NCBI GenBank assembly: GCA_945877725.1
Contig: CAMDXR010000026.1
Span: 1-17,148 of the forward strand
Direction: 5' to 3'
DNA length: 17,148 nucleotides
Source of the DNA: Limnohabitans sp. Rim8
GTDB lineage: Bacteria > Pseudomonadota > Gammaproteobacteria > Burkholderiales > Burkholderiaceae_C
The notes beneath the pieces were generated by a model. The model saw nothing but the letters and a program-made list of their open reading frames with translations, searched no databases and had not been told where the DNA came from. The translations under genes were made by a program, and so were the position numbers. Below are positions 1 to 6,528 of this stretch, piece after piece (the first letter of the stretch is position 1; every line of letters starts with the position of its first letter).

Positions 1-708
1 TGTGGGGTTGATCAGGTACTTGGTGTCTAACAACCATTCTTTGGGCAGCACCGGTTTGATGATTTCTTCGATGATGGCTTCGGTAAAGCTGGCCTTCATT
101 TTGGTAGAGGTTTCCGACTGGTCGGGGCTGTGTTGGGTCGACAGCACCACAGTGTCAATGCTGTGCGGCTTGCCATCCACATAACGCAGGGTGACCTGGC
201 TCTTGGCATCGGGGCGCAAGAAAGGCAGGCGGCCATCTTTGCGCAATTGGGCCTGGCGCTCCACCAAGCGGTGGGCGTAGTAAATGGGGGCCGGCATCAG
301 TTCGGGGGTTTCGCTGCAGGCATAACCGAACATCAGGCCCTGGTCGCCCGCACCGATGTTCAAGAAGTCATCCGAGGCGTGGTCCACGCCTTGGGCGATG
401 TCATTGGACTGCTTGTCGTAGGCCACCAACACGGCGCAGCCTTTGTAGTCAATGCCGTAATCGGTGTTGTCGTAGCCAATGCGCTTCAGGGTGTCGCGGG
501 CCACTTGGATGTAGTCCACATTGGCTTGGGTGGTGATTTCACCGGCCAGCACCACCAGACCCGTGTTGGTCAGGGTTTCGGCAGCCACCCGGCTGCGCGG
601 GTCTTGCTCAAAAATGGCGTCAAGAATGGCGTCGGAAATTTGGTCTGCCACCTTGTCGGGGTGGCCTTCTGATACGGATTCAGAGGTAAAGAGGTAATTG
701 CTGGACAT
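1..708 (-). CDS. metK: S-adenosylmethionine synthase, N-terminal part
   Basis: MetK makes S-adenosylmethionine from methionine and ATP in the cytoplasm. The minus-strand frame opens at ATG 708-706 and runs 236 codons off the left edge, so the C-terminal part (about 40% of a usual ~390-aa protein) is missing. Visible family signatures are SEGHPDKVADQ (residues 13-23, with the ATP-binding His16 and metal-binding Asp18), the K-G-C-A-V-L-V stretch near residue 90, and the hallmark GAGDQGLMFGYA at 119-130. The start is fixed by GGAG at 717-720 (minus strand), 8 bases before ATG. That Shine-Dalgarno lies inside a predicted leader stem (see 715-777). It is divergent from slyX. No damage is seen in the visible part. 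Identity is near certain. Confidence 0.97.
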   Translation of the reverse strand, partial: MSSNYLFTSESVSEGHPDKVADQISDAILDAIFEQDPRSRVAAETLTNTGLVVLAGEITTQANVDYIQVARDTLKRIGYDNTDYGIDYKGCAVLVAYDKQSNDIAQGVDHASDDFLNIGAGDQGLMFGYACSETPELMPAPIYYAHRLVERQAQLRKDGRLPFLRPDAKSQVTLRYVDGKPHSIDTVVLSTQHSPDQSETSTKMKASFTEAIIEEIIKPVLPKEWLLDTKYLINPT

Positions 709-714
709 GAAAAA

Positions 715-777
715 GGCTCCTGAGGTTAAAGGTTTATCGGCGTTGCCGACCCTGTAACCCGGAGCCTAGCGAACGCT
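715..777 (-). promoter_or_regulatory. Structured metK leader hiding the Shine-Dalgarno
   Basis: Seen directly: on the minus strand GGCTCC (766-761) can pair with GGAGCC (720-715), and GGTTA (759-755) with TAACC (728-724). These enclose a perfect inner hairpin, TCGGC-loop-GCCGA, at 737-749. A further small hairpin, AGCG-TT-CGCT, lies at 768-777. The 3' arm GGAGCC contains the metK Shine-Dalgarno, and it is followed by a run of five T before the start. The folded form should therefore hide the ribosome site. Inference: a translational control element, perhaps responding to SAM or methionine. It does not match the SAM-I, SAM-II, SAM/SAH or SAH riboswitch consensus as far as I remember them. Confidence 0.5.
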
Positions 778-844
778 TTAGCAGAATTTATGAATCGCCC
801 TGCAAGTAGTTCAGATAACTCGGCGATGTGGCGGATTGTAGAGC

Positions 845-1105
845 ATGTTCCAGGCCCTCACAAAAATCATGTCCAATACGCCCATGGACATTCCTACCCC
901 TATCGAAAACCGCCTGGTCGACCTTGAAATCAAAGCCGGGTTTACCGAAGACCTGCTGGACCAGCTCAATGCCCAGGTCTACCGTCAGCAGCAGCAAATT
1001 GACGCACTGATACAAGAGTTGCGCCAAATGCGAGACCGTTTGCCCGAGTCGGGCGGCGGGGCCGAGACGCGCAATTTGCGTGACGAAATCCCCCCGCACT
1101 ATTGA
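845..1105 (+). CDS. slyX: SlyX family protein
   Basis: This is a small cytoplasmic protein of the SlyX family, whose biochemical role is unknown. In enterobacteria it sits next to slyD. The 86 residues show the family pattern: an IENRLVDLEIK helix, then a coiled coil with FTEDLLDQLNAQV and a Gln-rich turn, and the signature C-terminal end R-D-E-I-P-P-H-Y. Family members are usually ~70 aa. ATG at 869 (78 aa, starting M-S-N-T-P) is therefore a plausible alternative start, and neither start has a good Shine-Dalgarno. The gene is divergent from metK and ends 36 bases before the rlmN-like gene, so the two are probably cotranscribed. Its stop codon lies inside a heptamer repeat. Confidence 0.85.
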   Translation: MFQALTKIMSNTPMDIPTPIENRLVDLEIKAGFTEDLLDQLNAQVYRQQQQIDALIQELRQMRDRLPESGGGAETRNLRDEIPPHY

Positions 1106-1128
1106 CGTTTGACGATTGACGATTGACT
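1101..1128 (+). repeat. Tandem heptamer (A/T)TTGACG, four copies
   Basis: Four head-to-tail 7-bp units are seen: ATTGACG, TTTGACG, ATTGACG, ATTGACT. A degenerate GTTGAGT follows directly. The array starts in the last slyX codon, includes its TGA stop and ends just before the rlmN-like start. Units contain TTGAC, which resembles a -35 hexamer, but no matching -10 is evident at the right distance. It may be simple slippage sequence or a spaced protein-binding array. Confidence 0.7.
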
Positions 1129-1141
1129 GTTGAGTAGATTG

Positions 1142-2221
1142 ATGAGCCTTTGGAGCATTCAGGATCTTCGCGACCATGTGCGCAGTCTGGGGGGTAATGC
1201 CCAGCACGAGTCGCGCGTGTTGCGGCTCTGGTCGCAGGCCAAGCCGCAAGACAGTGGCCGCAGGCGACTGGAGAGTTTCATGCCCGCGACGCTCCGAAAT
1301 GCCCTGCCTGCGCTGACCGAGCAGTTGGCGGGTTTGGCCACCTTGCGAGAGCAGCACCCCGGGCAAGACGGTTCGGCCCGCTTGCTGGTGGGTTTGCACG
1401 ACGGGCAATCTGTGGAGAGCGTGCTGTTGCCGCGCGACGGCCTGTGCGTTTCTTCTCAAGTCGGGTGTGCGGTGGGGTGTGTGTTTTGCATGACCGGGCG
1501 CGAGGGCTTGATTCGCCAAGTAGGCAGTGCCGAAATCGTCGCCCAAGTGGCCTTGGCCCGCACACTCCAGCCGGTTAAAAAAGTGGTTTTCATGGGCATG
1601 GGGGAGCCTGCCCATAACCTGGACCAAGTCATGGAAGCCATTGATTTGCTGGGCACGGTGGGCAATATCGGGCACAAAAATCTGGTGTTTTCTACGGTGG
1701 GCGATCCTCGCGTGTTTGAGCGCTTGCCGCAAGGGCGGGTCAAACCTGCTTTGGCGCTGTCGCTGCACACCACCCGTCCCGACTTGCGGGCGCAGTTGTT
1801 GCCCCGTGCGCCGCGCTTTGACCCGCAAGATTTGGTTGACGCGGGTGAGGCTTATGCGCGTGCCACGGGTTACCCGATTCAGTACCAGTGGACCCTGCTG
1901 GAAGGCGTGAACGACAACGAGGAAGAAATCGAGGGCATCGTGCGCTTGCTCAAGGGCAAATACGCCTTGATGAACATGATTCCCTACAACGCCGTGCCCG
2001 ATTTGCCCTATGCCCGGCCCAGTTGGGCGCGTGCCGCAGAAATAGCCCGCAGCTTGCACCAGCGTGGCGTGCTGACCAAATTGCGCCAGTCAGCCGGACA
2101 AGACGTGGAGGGCGGTTGTGGGCAGTTGCGTGCGCGCGGTCTTGCCCAGGAACGTGCCGAGGCCCAGTCGCAGCCTGTTCACTTTCAGCCCAGGCCAGCG
2201 CAAGGGTCAGCTGCCAAGTGA
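1142..2221 (+). CDS. rlmN: RlmN/Cfr-family radical SAM methyltransferase, divergent
   Basis: RlmN enzymes methylate C2 of 23S rRNA A2503 and of some tRNA A37. They use a 4Fe-4S cluster, two SAM molecules and a methyl-carrying cysteine. The 359-aa product has the cluster motif C-A-V-G-C-V-F-C (Cys109, 113, 116), the SAM-binding GMGEP at residues 152-156, and LHTTRPDLR. The C-terminal G-G-C-G-Q-L-R holds the methyl-accepting Cys326. It differs from the E. coli type: CMTGREG replaces the usual C-S/A-T-x-Q-x-G, and the end carries a Gln/Pro-rich tail of about 25 residues. It may be a second RlmN-like enzyme beside a canonical copy elsewhere. ATG 1142 was preferred over TTG 1130. The gene overlaps the converging transporter gene by 15 bases at the 3' ends. 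Confidence 0.88.
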   Translation: MSLWSIQDLRDHVRSLGGNAQHESRVLRLWSQAKPQDSGRRRLESFMPATLRNALPALTEQLAGLATLREQHPGQDGSARLLVGLHDGQSVESVLLPRDGLCVSSQVGCAVGCVFCMTGREGLIRQVGSAEIVAQVALARTLQPVKKVVFMGMGEPAHNLDQVMEAIDLLGTVGNIGHKNLVFSTVGDPRVFERLPQGRVKPALALSLHTTRPDLRAQLLPRAPRFDPQDLVDAGEAYARATGYPIQYQWTLLEGVNDNEEEIEGIVRLLKGKYALMNMIPYNAVPDLPYARPSWARAAEIARSLHQRGVLTKLRQSAGQDVEGGCGQLRARGLAQERAEAQSQPVHFQPRPAQGSAAK

Positions 2222-3109
2222 GCGCAGTTTGATCAAGCCGCTCGACAAGGCCGTGCCGAGCAAAATCACGCCACCGCAGATGAGCATCCAAGACGTAACG
2301 TGTTCGTCTAGCAGCAAAACGCCATAGGCGATGGCGAAAACTGGAATTAAAAAAGTCACGGTCAAAGCTTTGGCTGGACCCGCGCGGTCAATCAGCCTGA
2401 AATACAGCACGTAGGCGACGCCAGTGCACAGCACACCCACCACCAACAAAGCGCCCCACGCCGAGGCGCTGGGCATGTGGTCCGGGCGAAACCACAGGGC
2501 CGGTAAGGCCAGTGCCAGGGTCGCGCCGATCTGGCTGCCCGTAGCCGCCACCAAGGGGGGCATGCTGGGCATGTGTTTTTTGGTAAAGCTGGCGGCCAGT
2601 GCATAGCAGGTAGTGGCGGCCAGACAGGCCAAAACGGCCCAAGCTGGGGCGACACCTGAGGCATTGGGTTTGAAGCTGGCTTGCCCCCCAGCCAATAAAA
2701 CCACACCGCCAAAACCAATGGCCAAACCCACGCTGCGTGACCAACCGGGTTTGTCCGACAACCAGAGCCAGGCTACCAAGGCCCCAAACAAGGGCACTGT
2801 GGCGTTCAGGATGGAAGACAGCCCGGTGGAGATGTGCAAGACAGCAAACGCATAAAGGGCAAACGGAATGCCGCTGTTGAGGATTCCCGCAAACAACACC
2901 GGACGCCAGTGCTGGCGCAGGGCCGGCCAGTGCCCTTTGACCAGCAAAATGGGCAGCAAGAAAAGCGATGCAATGGCCACCCGCAAGGCGGCCGTGGGCA
3001 GAGGCCCCAGCTCAGCCGCCGCGAGTCGCATGAACAAGAACGAAGCGCCCCAAATGGCGGCCAGCAACAAGAAATCGGCCAGCCAGCCTTTGGTGTGAGA
3101 AGAGGTCAT
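2207..3109 (-). CDS. EamA/DMT-family inner-membrane transporter
   Basis: This is a drug/metabolite transporter superfamily protein of 300 aa, the usual size. It has two EamA repeats (about residues 12-141 and 158-290) and about ten hydrophobic segments. The first repeat opens with the typical AAIWGASFLFMR and has the P-T-A-A-L-R-V-A region near 38. The second ends with a GVLLLDEHVTSWMLICGG-type helix pair. Members export amino acids, nucleosides or other small metabolites, and the substrate cannot be told from sequence. The start ATG (3109-3107) shares one base with the ogt stop (TAATG). The two genes are therefore translationally coupled, and ogt is the upstream partner. Confidence 0.9.
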   Translation of the reverse strand: MTSSHTKGWLADFLLLAAIWGASFLFMRLAAAELGPLPTAALRVAIASLFLLPILLVKGHWPALRQHWRPVLFAGILNSGIPFALYAFAVLHISTGLSSILNATVPLFGALVAWLWLSDKPGWSRSVGLAIGFGGVVLLAGGQASFKPNASGVAPAWAVLACLAATTCYALAASFTKKHMPSMPPLVAATGSQIGATLALALPALWFRPDHMPSASAWGALLVVGVLCTGVAYVLYFRLIDRAGPAKALTVTFLIPVFAIAYGVLLLDEHVTSWMLICGGVILLGTALSSGLIKLRSLGS

Positions 3110-3657
3110 TATTTAAAAAGAGTTTTGGCCACCGCATGGCTTTCAAGTTGCAGCAGCGCTTGTTTGCGCCATAGGCCACCTGCATAGCCTGTGAGTTGGC
3201 CTCCGGTACCCAGTACGCGGTGACAGGGCACGATGATACTCAGCGGGTTGCGGCCCACCGCAGAGCCCACTGCCCGCACCGCGTTGGGCTTGTCCAGTTG
3301 CCGGGCCAAACCCCCATAACTTTCGCTTTGCCCCGAGGGAATGTGCAGCAAGGCCTGCCAAACCGACTGCTGAAAAGGTGTTCCCGCCGATAAATCCAGT
3401 GCCATGTTGAACACCACAGCTTGACCCTCAAAGTAAGCCCCTATTTGATCTGCGGCGGCGAGCAGCACAGGATGACCCAGTTCCGCTTGCCAATGTTGCT
3501 GGTCGGCTTCGGTGGGACCGTGTTTTTGGTCGTCAAACCACAGACCGCACAAGCCCAGCTCGCTGGCCGCCAGCGTGATGGGACCCAGCGGACTGTCAAT
3601 GCGGTGGGTGCTCAGGGGTGGGCGGACAGATTTAAGCTTGTAGGAGTTGGCGTGCAT
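3109..3657 (-). CDS. ogt: Methylated-DNA--protein-cysteine methyltransferase
   Basis: Ogt repairs O6-methylguanine and O4-methylthymine by moving the alkyl group irreversibly to its own cysteine. The 182-aa product has the active-site P-C-H-R with Cys145, preceded by N-P-L-S-I-I-V. It also has the helix-turn-helix region TPFQQSVWQALLHIPSG...SYGGLA (residues 93-117) and the R-A-V-G-x-A-x-x-x-N segment with the base-flipping Arg128. No AraC-like Ada domain is present, so it is the Ogt-type single-domain form. ATG 3657 was chosen. An upstream TTG at 3747 would add 30 unusual residues that cross the probable promoter region. It is coupled to the downstream EamA transporter and divergent from the phosphomannomutase gene. 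Confidence 0.93.
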   Translation of the reverse strand: MHANSYKLKSVRPPLSTHRIDSPLGPITLAASELGLCGLWFDDQKHGPTEADQQHWQAELGHPVLLAAADQIGAYFEGQAVVFNMALDLSAGTPFQQSVWQALLHIPSGQSESYGGLARQLDKPNAVRAVGSAVGRNPLSIIVPCHRVLGTGGQLTGYAGGLWRKQALLQLESHAVAKTLFK

Positions 3658-3714
3658 GGGGACTGTCCAGTGGAGAAAGTTCTGTTGATTAAAGCGTGTT
3701 TCTTCAAGGCGGGG

Positions 3715-3742
3715 TTCAAAGTTGTCATACCTACAATATAAG
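3715..3742 (+). promoter_or_regulatory. Possible promoter of the phosphomannomutase gene
   Basis: In the 133-base divergent gap before the ATG at 3791, TTCAAA (3715-3720) and TATAAG (3737-3742) are 16 bases apart. They match the sigma-70 hexamers at 4 and 5 of 6 positions. Downstream, GAGTC-CTCTT-GACTC (3757-3771) can form a short hairpin in the 5' leader. This is a weak call from spacing and match only. Confidence 0.3.
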
Positions 3743-3790
3743 ATCAATGCCTGATTGAGTCCTCTTGACTCTGTTTTATGGGTCTCTCAC

Positions 3791-5194
3791 ATGCAAGTTA
3801 CGCACTCTATTTTTAAAGCTTACGACATTCGGGGCGTGGTGCCTTCCACCCTGAACGCCCAAGTGGCCGAAGCCTTGGGCAAAGCGTTTGGCACCCAGGC
3901 CATGGCCGAAGGTCAGCGCACTGTGGCCGTGGGCCGCGATGGTCGCCTGAGCGGCCCGGATCTTTCGGCAGCCCTGATTCGCGGCCTGGTGGCAACGGGT
4001 ATTGAGGTGATCGACATCGGCATGGTCACCACCCCCATGCTCTACTTTGCGGCCCACACCGTTTGCCAAAGCGGCATTCAGGTCACGGGCAGCCACAACC
4101 CCAAGGATTACAACGGCTTCAAGATGGTGTTGGCAGGTCGGGCCATTTATGGGGCCGAAATTCAGGCGCTGCGCCAGATCATGGAGGCCGAAAGTTGGCA
4201 ACTTCAAGCCGGGGGCAGCGTCTTTCAAAAGGACGTGTTACCCGACTATGCACAGCGCATAGTGGGCGACATTAAGTTAAGCCGTCCCATGAAAATTGTG
4301 GTCGATTCGGGCAACGGCATCGCGGGTGCATCGGCGCCCGGCATTTTCCGGGCCTTGGGTTGCGAGGTGATTGAGTTGTTCAGTGAGGTCGATGGCGAGT
4401 TCCCCAACCACCACCCCGACCCCAGCAAGCCAGAAAACCTGCAAGACCTGATCCGAACCCTAAAAACCTCGGGGGCCGAACTGGGCCTGGCCTTTGACGG
4501 GGACGGGGACCGTTTGGGCATTGTCACCGCCGATGGCAACAACATTTACCCTGATCGGCAAATGCAGCTCTTCGCCGAGGATGTGCTGAGCCGCGTGCCC
4601 GGCGGCACTATTTTGTTTGACGTTAAGTGCTCACAACGCTTAGCCCCGGCCATTGAAGCAGCAGGGGGGCAACCTCTGATGTACAAAACCGGCCACTCCC
4701 TGATCAAAGCCCAAATGCGGGCCATTGAGGCGGCGGGTGGCCAAGCGCCTTTGGGGGGCGAGATGAGCGGCCATATTTTCTTCAAGGAGCGTTGGTACGG
4801 GTTTGACGACGGCACTTATGCGGGCTGCCGCTTGCTCGAAATTGTGAGCAAAGCCCCGGACGCCAATGCCGTGCTCAACGCGTTGCCCAGCAGTTTCAGC
4901 ACGCCCGAGCTGAACGTGGCCTGCGCCGAGGGTGAGCCGCACAGCGTGACCAGCGCATTGCAGGTTTTGGCCGGAGATGCTTTCAAGGCCCCTGCCAAAG
5001 TCTTCACGCTTGATGGTTTGCGCGTCGATTGGCCCGATGGCTTTGGCTTGATTCGTGCCTCTAACACCACCCCGGTGCTGGTTCTGCGTTTTGAGGGGCA
5101 GACCGAAGCGGCGCTGCACCGCATACAAACCGACATGCTGGCATTGCTGCGTTCCGTCAAGCCGGATGCGCAGATTCAGGCTTCGGCACACTGA
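3791..5194 (+). CDS. algC: Phosphomannomutase/phosphoglucomutase
   Basis: This cytoplasmic enzyme interconverts 6- and 1-phosphates of mannose and glucose. It supplies GDP-mannose, UDP-glucose and dTDP-sugar precursors for LPS and capsule. The product is 467 aa, like the AlgC-type dual enzymes (~463 aa). All four hallmark loops are present: TGSHNP with catalytic phosphoserine Ser101, the Mg-binding DGDGDR at 236-241, the sugar-specificity loop GGEMSGH at 322-328, and the phosphate-binding RASNTTP at 422-428. The N-terminal FKAYDIRG is also intact. ATG 3791 gives the family N-terminus, while an in-frame TTG at 3755 would add 12 unsupported residues. It converges with the GT30 pair. After its TGA the same frame stays open through the 12-bp minisatellite and would add a Lys/Ala/Pro-rich tail. 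It could equally be labelled manB. Confidence 0.93.
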   Translation: MQVTHSIFKAYDIRGVVPSTLNAQVAEALGKAFGTQAMAEGQRTVAVGRDGRLSGPDLSAALIRGLVATGIEVIDIGMVTTPMLYFAAHTVCQSGIQVTGSHNPKDYNGFKMVLAGRAIYGAEIQALRQIMEAESWQLQAGGSVFQKDVLPDYAQRIVGDIKLSRPMKIVVDSGNGIAGASAPGIFRALGCEVIELFSEVDGEFPNHHPDPSKPENLQDLIRTLKTSGAELGLAFDGDGDRLGIVTADGNNIYPDRQMQLFAEDVLSRVPGGTILFDVKCSQRLAPAIEAAGGQPLMYKTGHSLIKAQMRAIEAAGGQAPLGGEMSGHIFFKERWYGFDDGTYAGCRLLEIVSKAPDANAVLNALPSSFSTPELNVACAEGEPHSVTSALQVLAGDAFKAPAKVFTLDGLRVDWPDGFGLIRASNTTPVLVLRFEGQTEAALHRIQTDMLALLRSVKPDAQIQASAH

Positions 5195-5211
5195 AGTTCA
5201 GGGCCTCAATT

Positions 5212-5273
5212 AAGGCCAAAACCAAGGCCAAAACCAAGGCCAAACCCAAGGCCAAACCTAAAAGGCCAAATGT
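5212..5273 (+). repeat. 12-bp minisatellite AAGGCCAAAACC, about five copies
   Basis: Copies at 5212-5223 and 5224-5235 are identical. Those at 5236-5247 and 5248-5259 differ by one or two bases, and a diverged fifth begins at 5262 after a 2-base insertion. The array fills most of the 80-base gap between the converging phosphomannomutase and GT30 genes. The unit length is a multiple of three. In the frame continuing past the algC TGA it reads as a repeating K-A-K-T/P, and no start codon serves it. Confidence 0.9.
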
Positions 5274-5287
5274 CTCAGGTTTTGGCC
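5260..5287 (-). terminator. Terminator-like hairpin at the end of the GT30 pair
   Basis: On the minus strand GGCCAAA (5287-5281), a 10-base loop and TTTGGCC (5270-5264) form a perfect 7-bp stem followed by TTTT (5263-5260). The stop codon of the downstream GT30 gene lies in the loop. The stem uses one inverted and one direct copy of the minisatellite core. Fit is moderate: the stem is short and the T run has only four bases. Confidence 0.45.
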
Positions 5288-6528
5288 AGCTGAATCAGGC
5301 TTTCTAGGGGGCCTGATACGGTCTGAGTTTGATTTTTGGGGCCTTGTTCAGGGGCCGCCCAAACTTGGCTCACCGCTTGGGCGATGTCTTCGGGGCTCAT
5401 GGCCAGTTGGCTTTCGCCTTGCGCATCCAGATCGGTGTAGCTTTCAGAAAAATTCCACACATTCGGGCCATGCACCACTTGGCAACCCAAGGCTTGTGGC
5501 TCGTGCGGGTTGTGTCCCCCCACAGAGGCCCAAGAACCGCCGACCATGGCCACCGGGGCCAAGCGGTACCAAAGACCCATTTCCCCGATGGTGTCGGCCA
5601 CGTAAACCGAATGTTTTGAACCGGGAAGTTCTTTGCTGGCGCTGCGCAACAGGGTCGGGCTTGTGCACAGGCCCTGCACCTCCGGGCCCCGTGCGGGGGC
5701 GCGGGGCACGATGACCAGCAAGGCTTGGGCAAATTGACGGCAAAGCAGAGCGTGCGCCTGCAAAGCCAGCGCTTCTTCTCCCGGGTGGCTGGAGGCCATG
5801 AGCCAGACGGGTCGGTCGCCAAGGCCTTTTTGCCAAGCCGCCAAATCAACCGGGTCGCAAGCCAAAGGCGGCGACATGGCTTTGATGGTGCCGGTGACCA
5901 CAACCTGTTCGGGCAGCGCCCCCAGTTGAATCAAGCCTTGGCGTGATTCGGCGTTTTGTGCCCAAATGCGACTGAACCCGGGCAGCAAGGCCCGATAAAT
6001 AAACCGACCCCAGCGGCGCTTGGCCAAAGCGGTAGCACTCAGTCGGGCATTCACCAGAACATGTGGAATCTGGCGTTGGGCGGTGGCGTCAATCAAGGCT
6101 GGCCATAAATCCATTTCGCACCACACGGCCAGTGCAGGTTGCCAGTGGTCCAGAAATTTGGCGACGGTGTCGGGCGTATCGATGGGCGCAAATTGGTGAA
6201 GGCAGCGCGGCGGCAAGCCGGTTTTGTGCAAGGCATCGCCCGAGGTGCGCGCTGTGGTTGTGATCAAAAAATGGGCTTCGGGCCAGAGCTTGCCCATTTG
6301 CGCAAACAAACCGGCCAGCGCCATGGCCTCGCCCACACCCACGGCATGGCCCCAGACCCAGATGCCTGCGGCCCTTTCGGCAGGGTGTGTGACCCACTTT
6401 TGGGCCAGACTTTGTGGCGTTTCTTTGCCGCGCTTGAGTCGGTGTTGCAACACCCGCCGCCAGATGGGTGTTAAGGCCTGAAACACGGCCAAATAGCTTT
6501 GCAATGCCCAAGAGCGAGCAGCCCTCAT
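5275..6528 (-). CDS. waaA: GT30 3-deoxy-D-manno-octulosonate transferase, downstream copy
   Basis: GT30 enzymes move Kdo from CMP-Kdo to lipid IVA on the cytoplasmic face of the inner membrane. The 417-aa product carries the proposed catalytic Glu67 (G-V-G-E), C-E-M-D-L-W-P, N-A-R-L-S (160-164) and S-S-H-P-G-E-E. It also has D-T-I-G-E-M (312-317) and the donor-binding G-G-H-N-P-x-E-P (337-344). HQFAPIDTP and FLDHWQP are more like alphaproteobacterial Kdo transferases than the E. coli type (from memory). ATG 6528 overlaps the stop of the upstream GT30 gene in an ATGA; TTG 6546 is a worse start. Few charged N-terminal anchor features are visible. Given the adjacent neuABC genes, another CMP-ulosonate donor cannot be excluded. 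Confidence 0.85.
   Translation of the reverse strand: MRAARSWALQSYLAVFQALTPIWRRVLQHRLKRGKETPQSLAQKWVTHPAERAAGIWVWGHAVGVGEAMALAGLFAQMGKLWPEAHFLITTTARTSGDALHKTGLPPRCLHQFAPIDTPDTVAKFLDHWQPALAVWCEMDLWPALIDATAQRQIPHVLVNARLSATALAKRRWGRFIYRALLPGFSRIWAQNAESRQGLIQLGALPEQVVVTGTIKAMSPPLACDPVDLAAWQKGLGDRPVWLMASSHPGEEALALQAHALLCRQFAQALLVIVPRAPARGPEVQGLCTSPTLLRSASKELPGSKHSVYVADTIGEMGLWYRLAPVAMVGGSWASVGGHNPHEPQALGCQVVHGPNVWNFSESYTDLDAQGESQLAMSPEDIAQAVSQVWAAPEQGPKNQTQTVSGPLESLIQLAKT

Noticed and set aside
130..672. 180-codon plus-strand open frame opposite metK
   Set aside because: The minus strand encodes unmistakable MetK motifs, so the plus frame is a shadow.
709..790. Known SAM-I, SAM-II, SAM/SAH or SAH riboswitch before metK
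   Set aside because: The conserved core sequences of those classes, as I remember them, are not present. Only the general hairpin layout is seen, so it is reported as an unclassified leader.
788..2059. 423-codon minus-strand open frame opposite slyX and the rlmN-like gene
   Set aside because: It is antisense to two genes with clear family motifs. Its His/Gln/Arg-rich product shows no domain, and it owes its length to high-GC codon use.
3658..3747. N-terminal extension of ogt from TTG 3747
   Set aside because: It would add 30 residues with no Ogt similarity, begins with a rare start and crosses the promoter region. ATG 3657 gives the normal family length.
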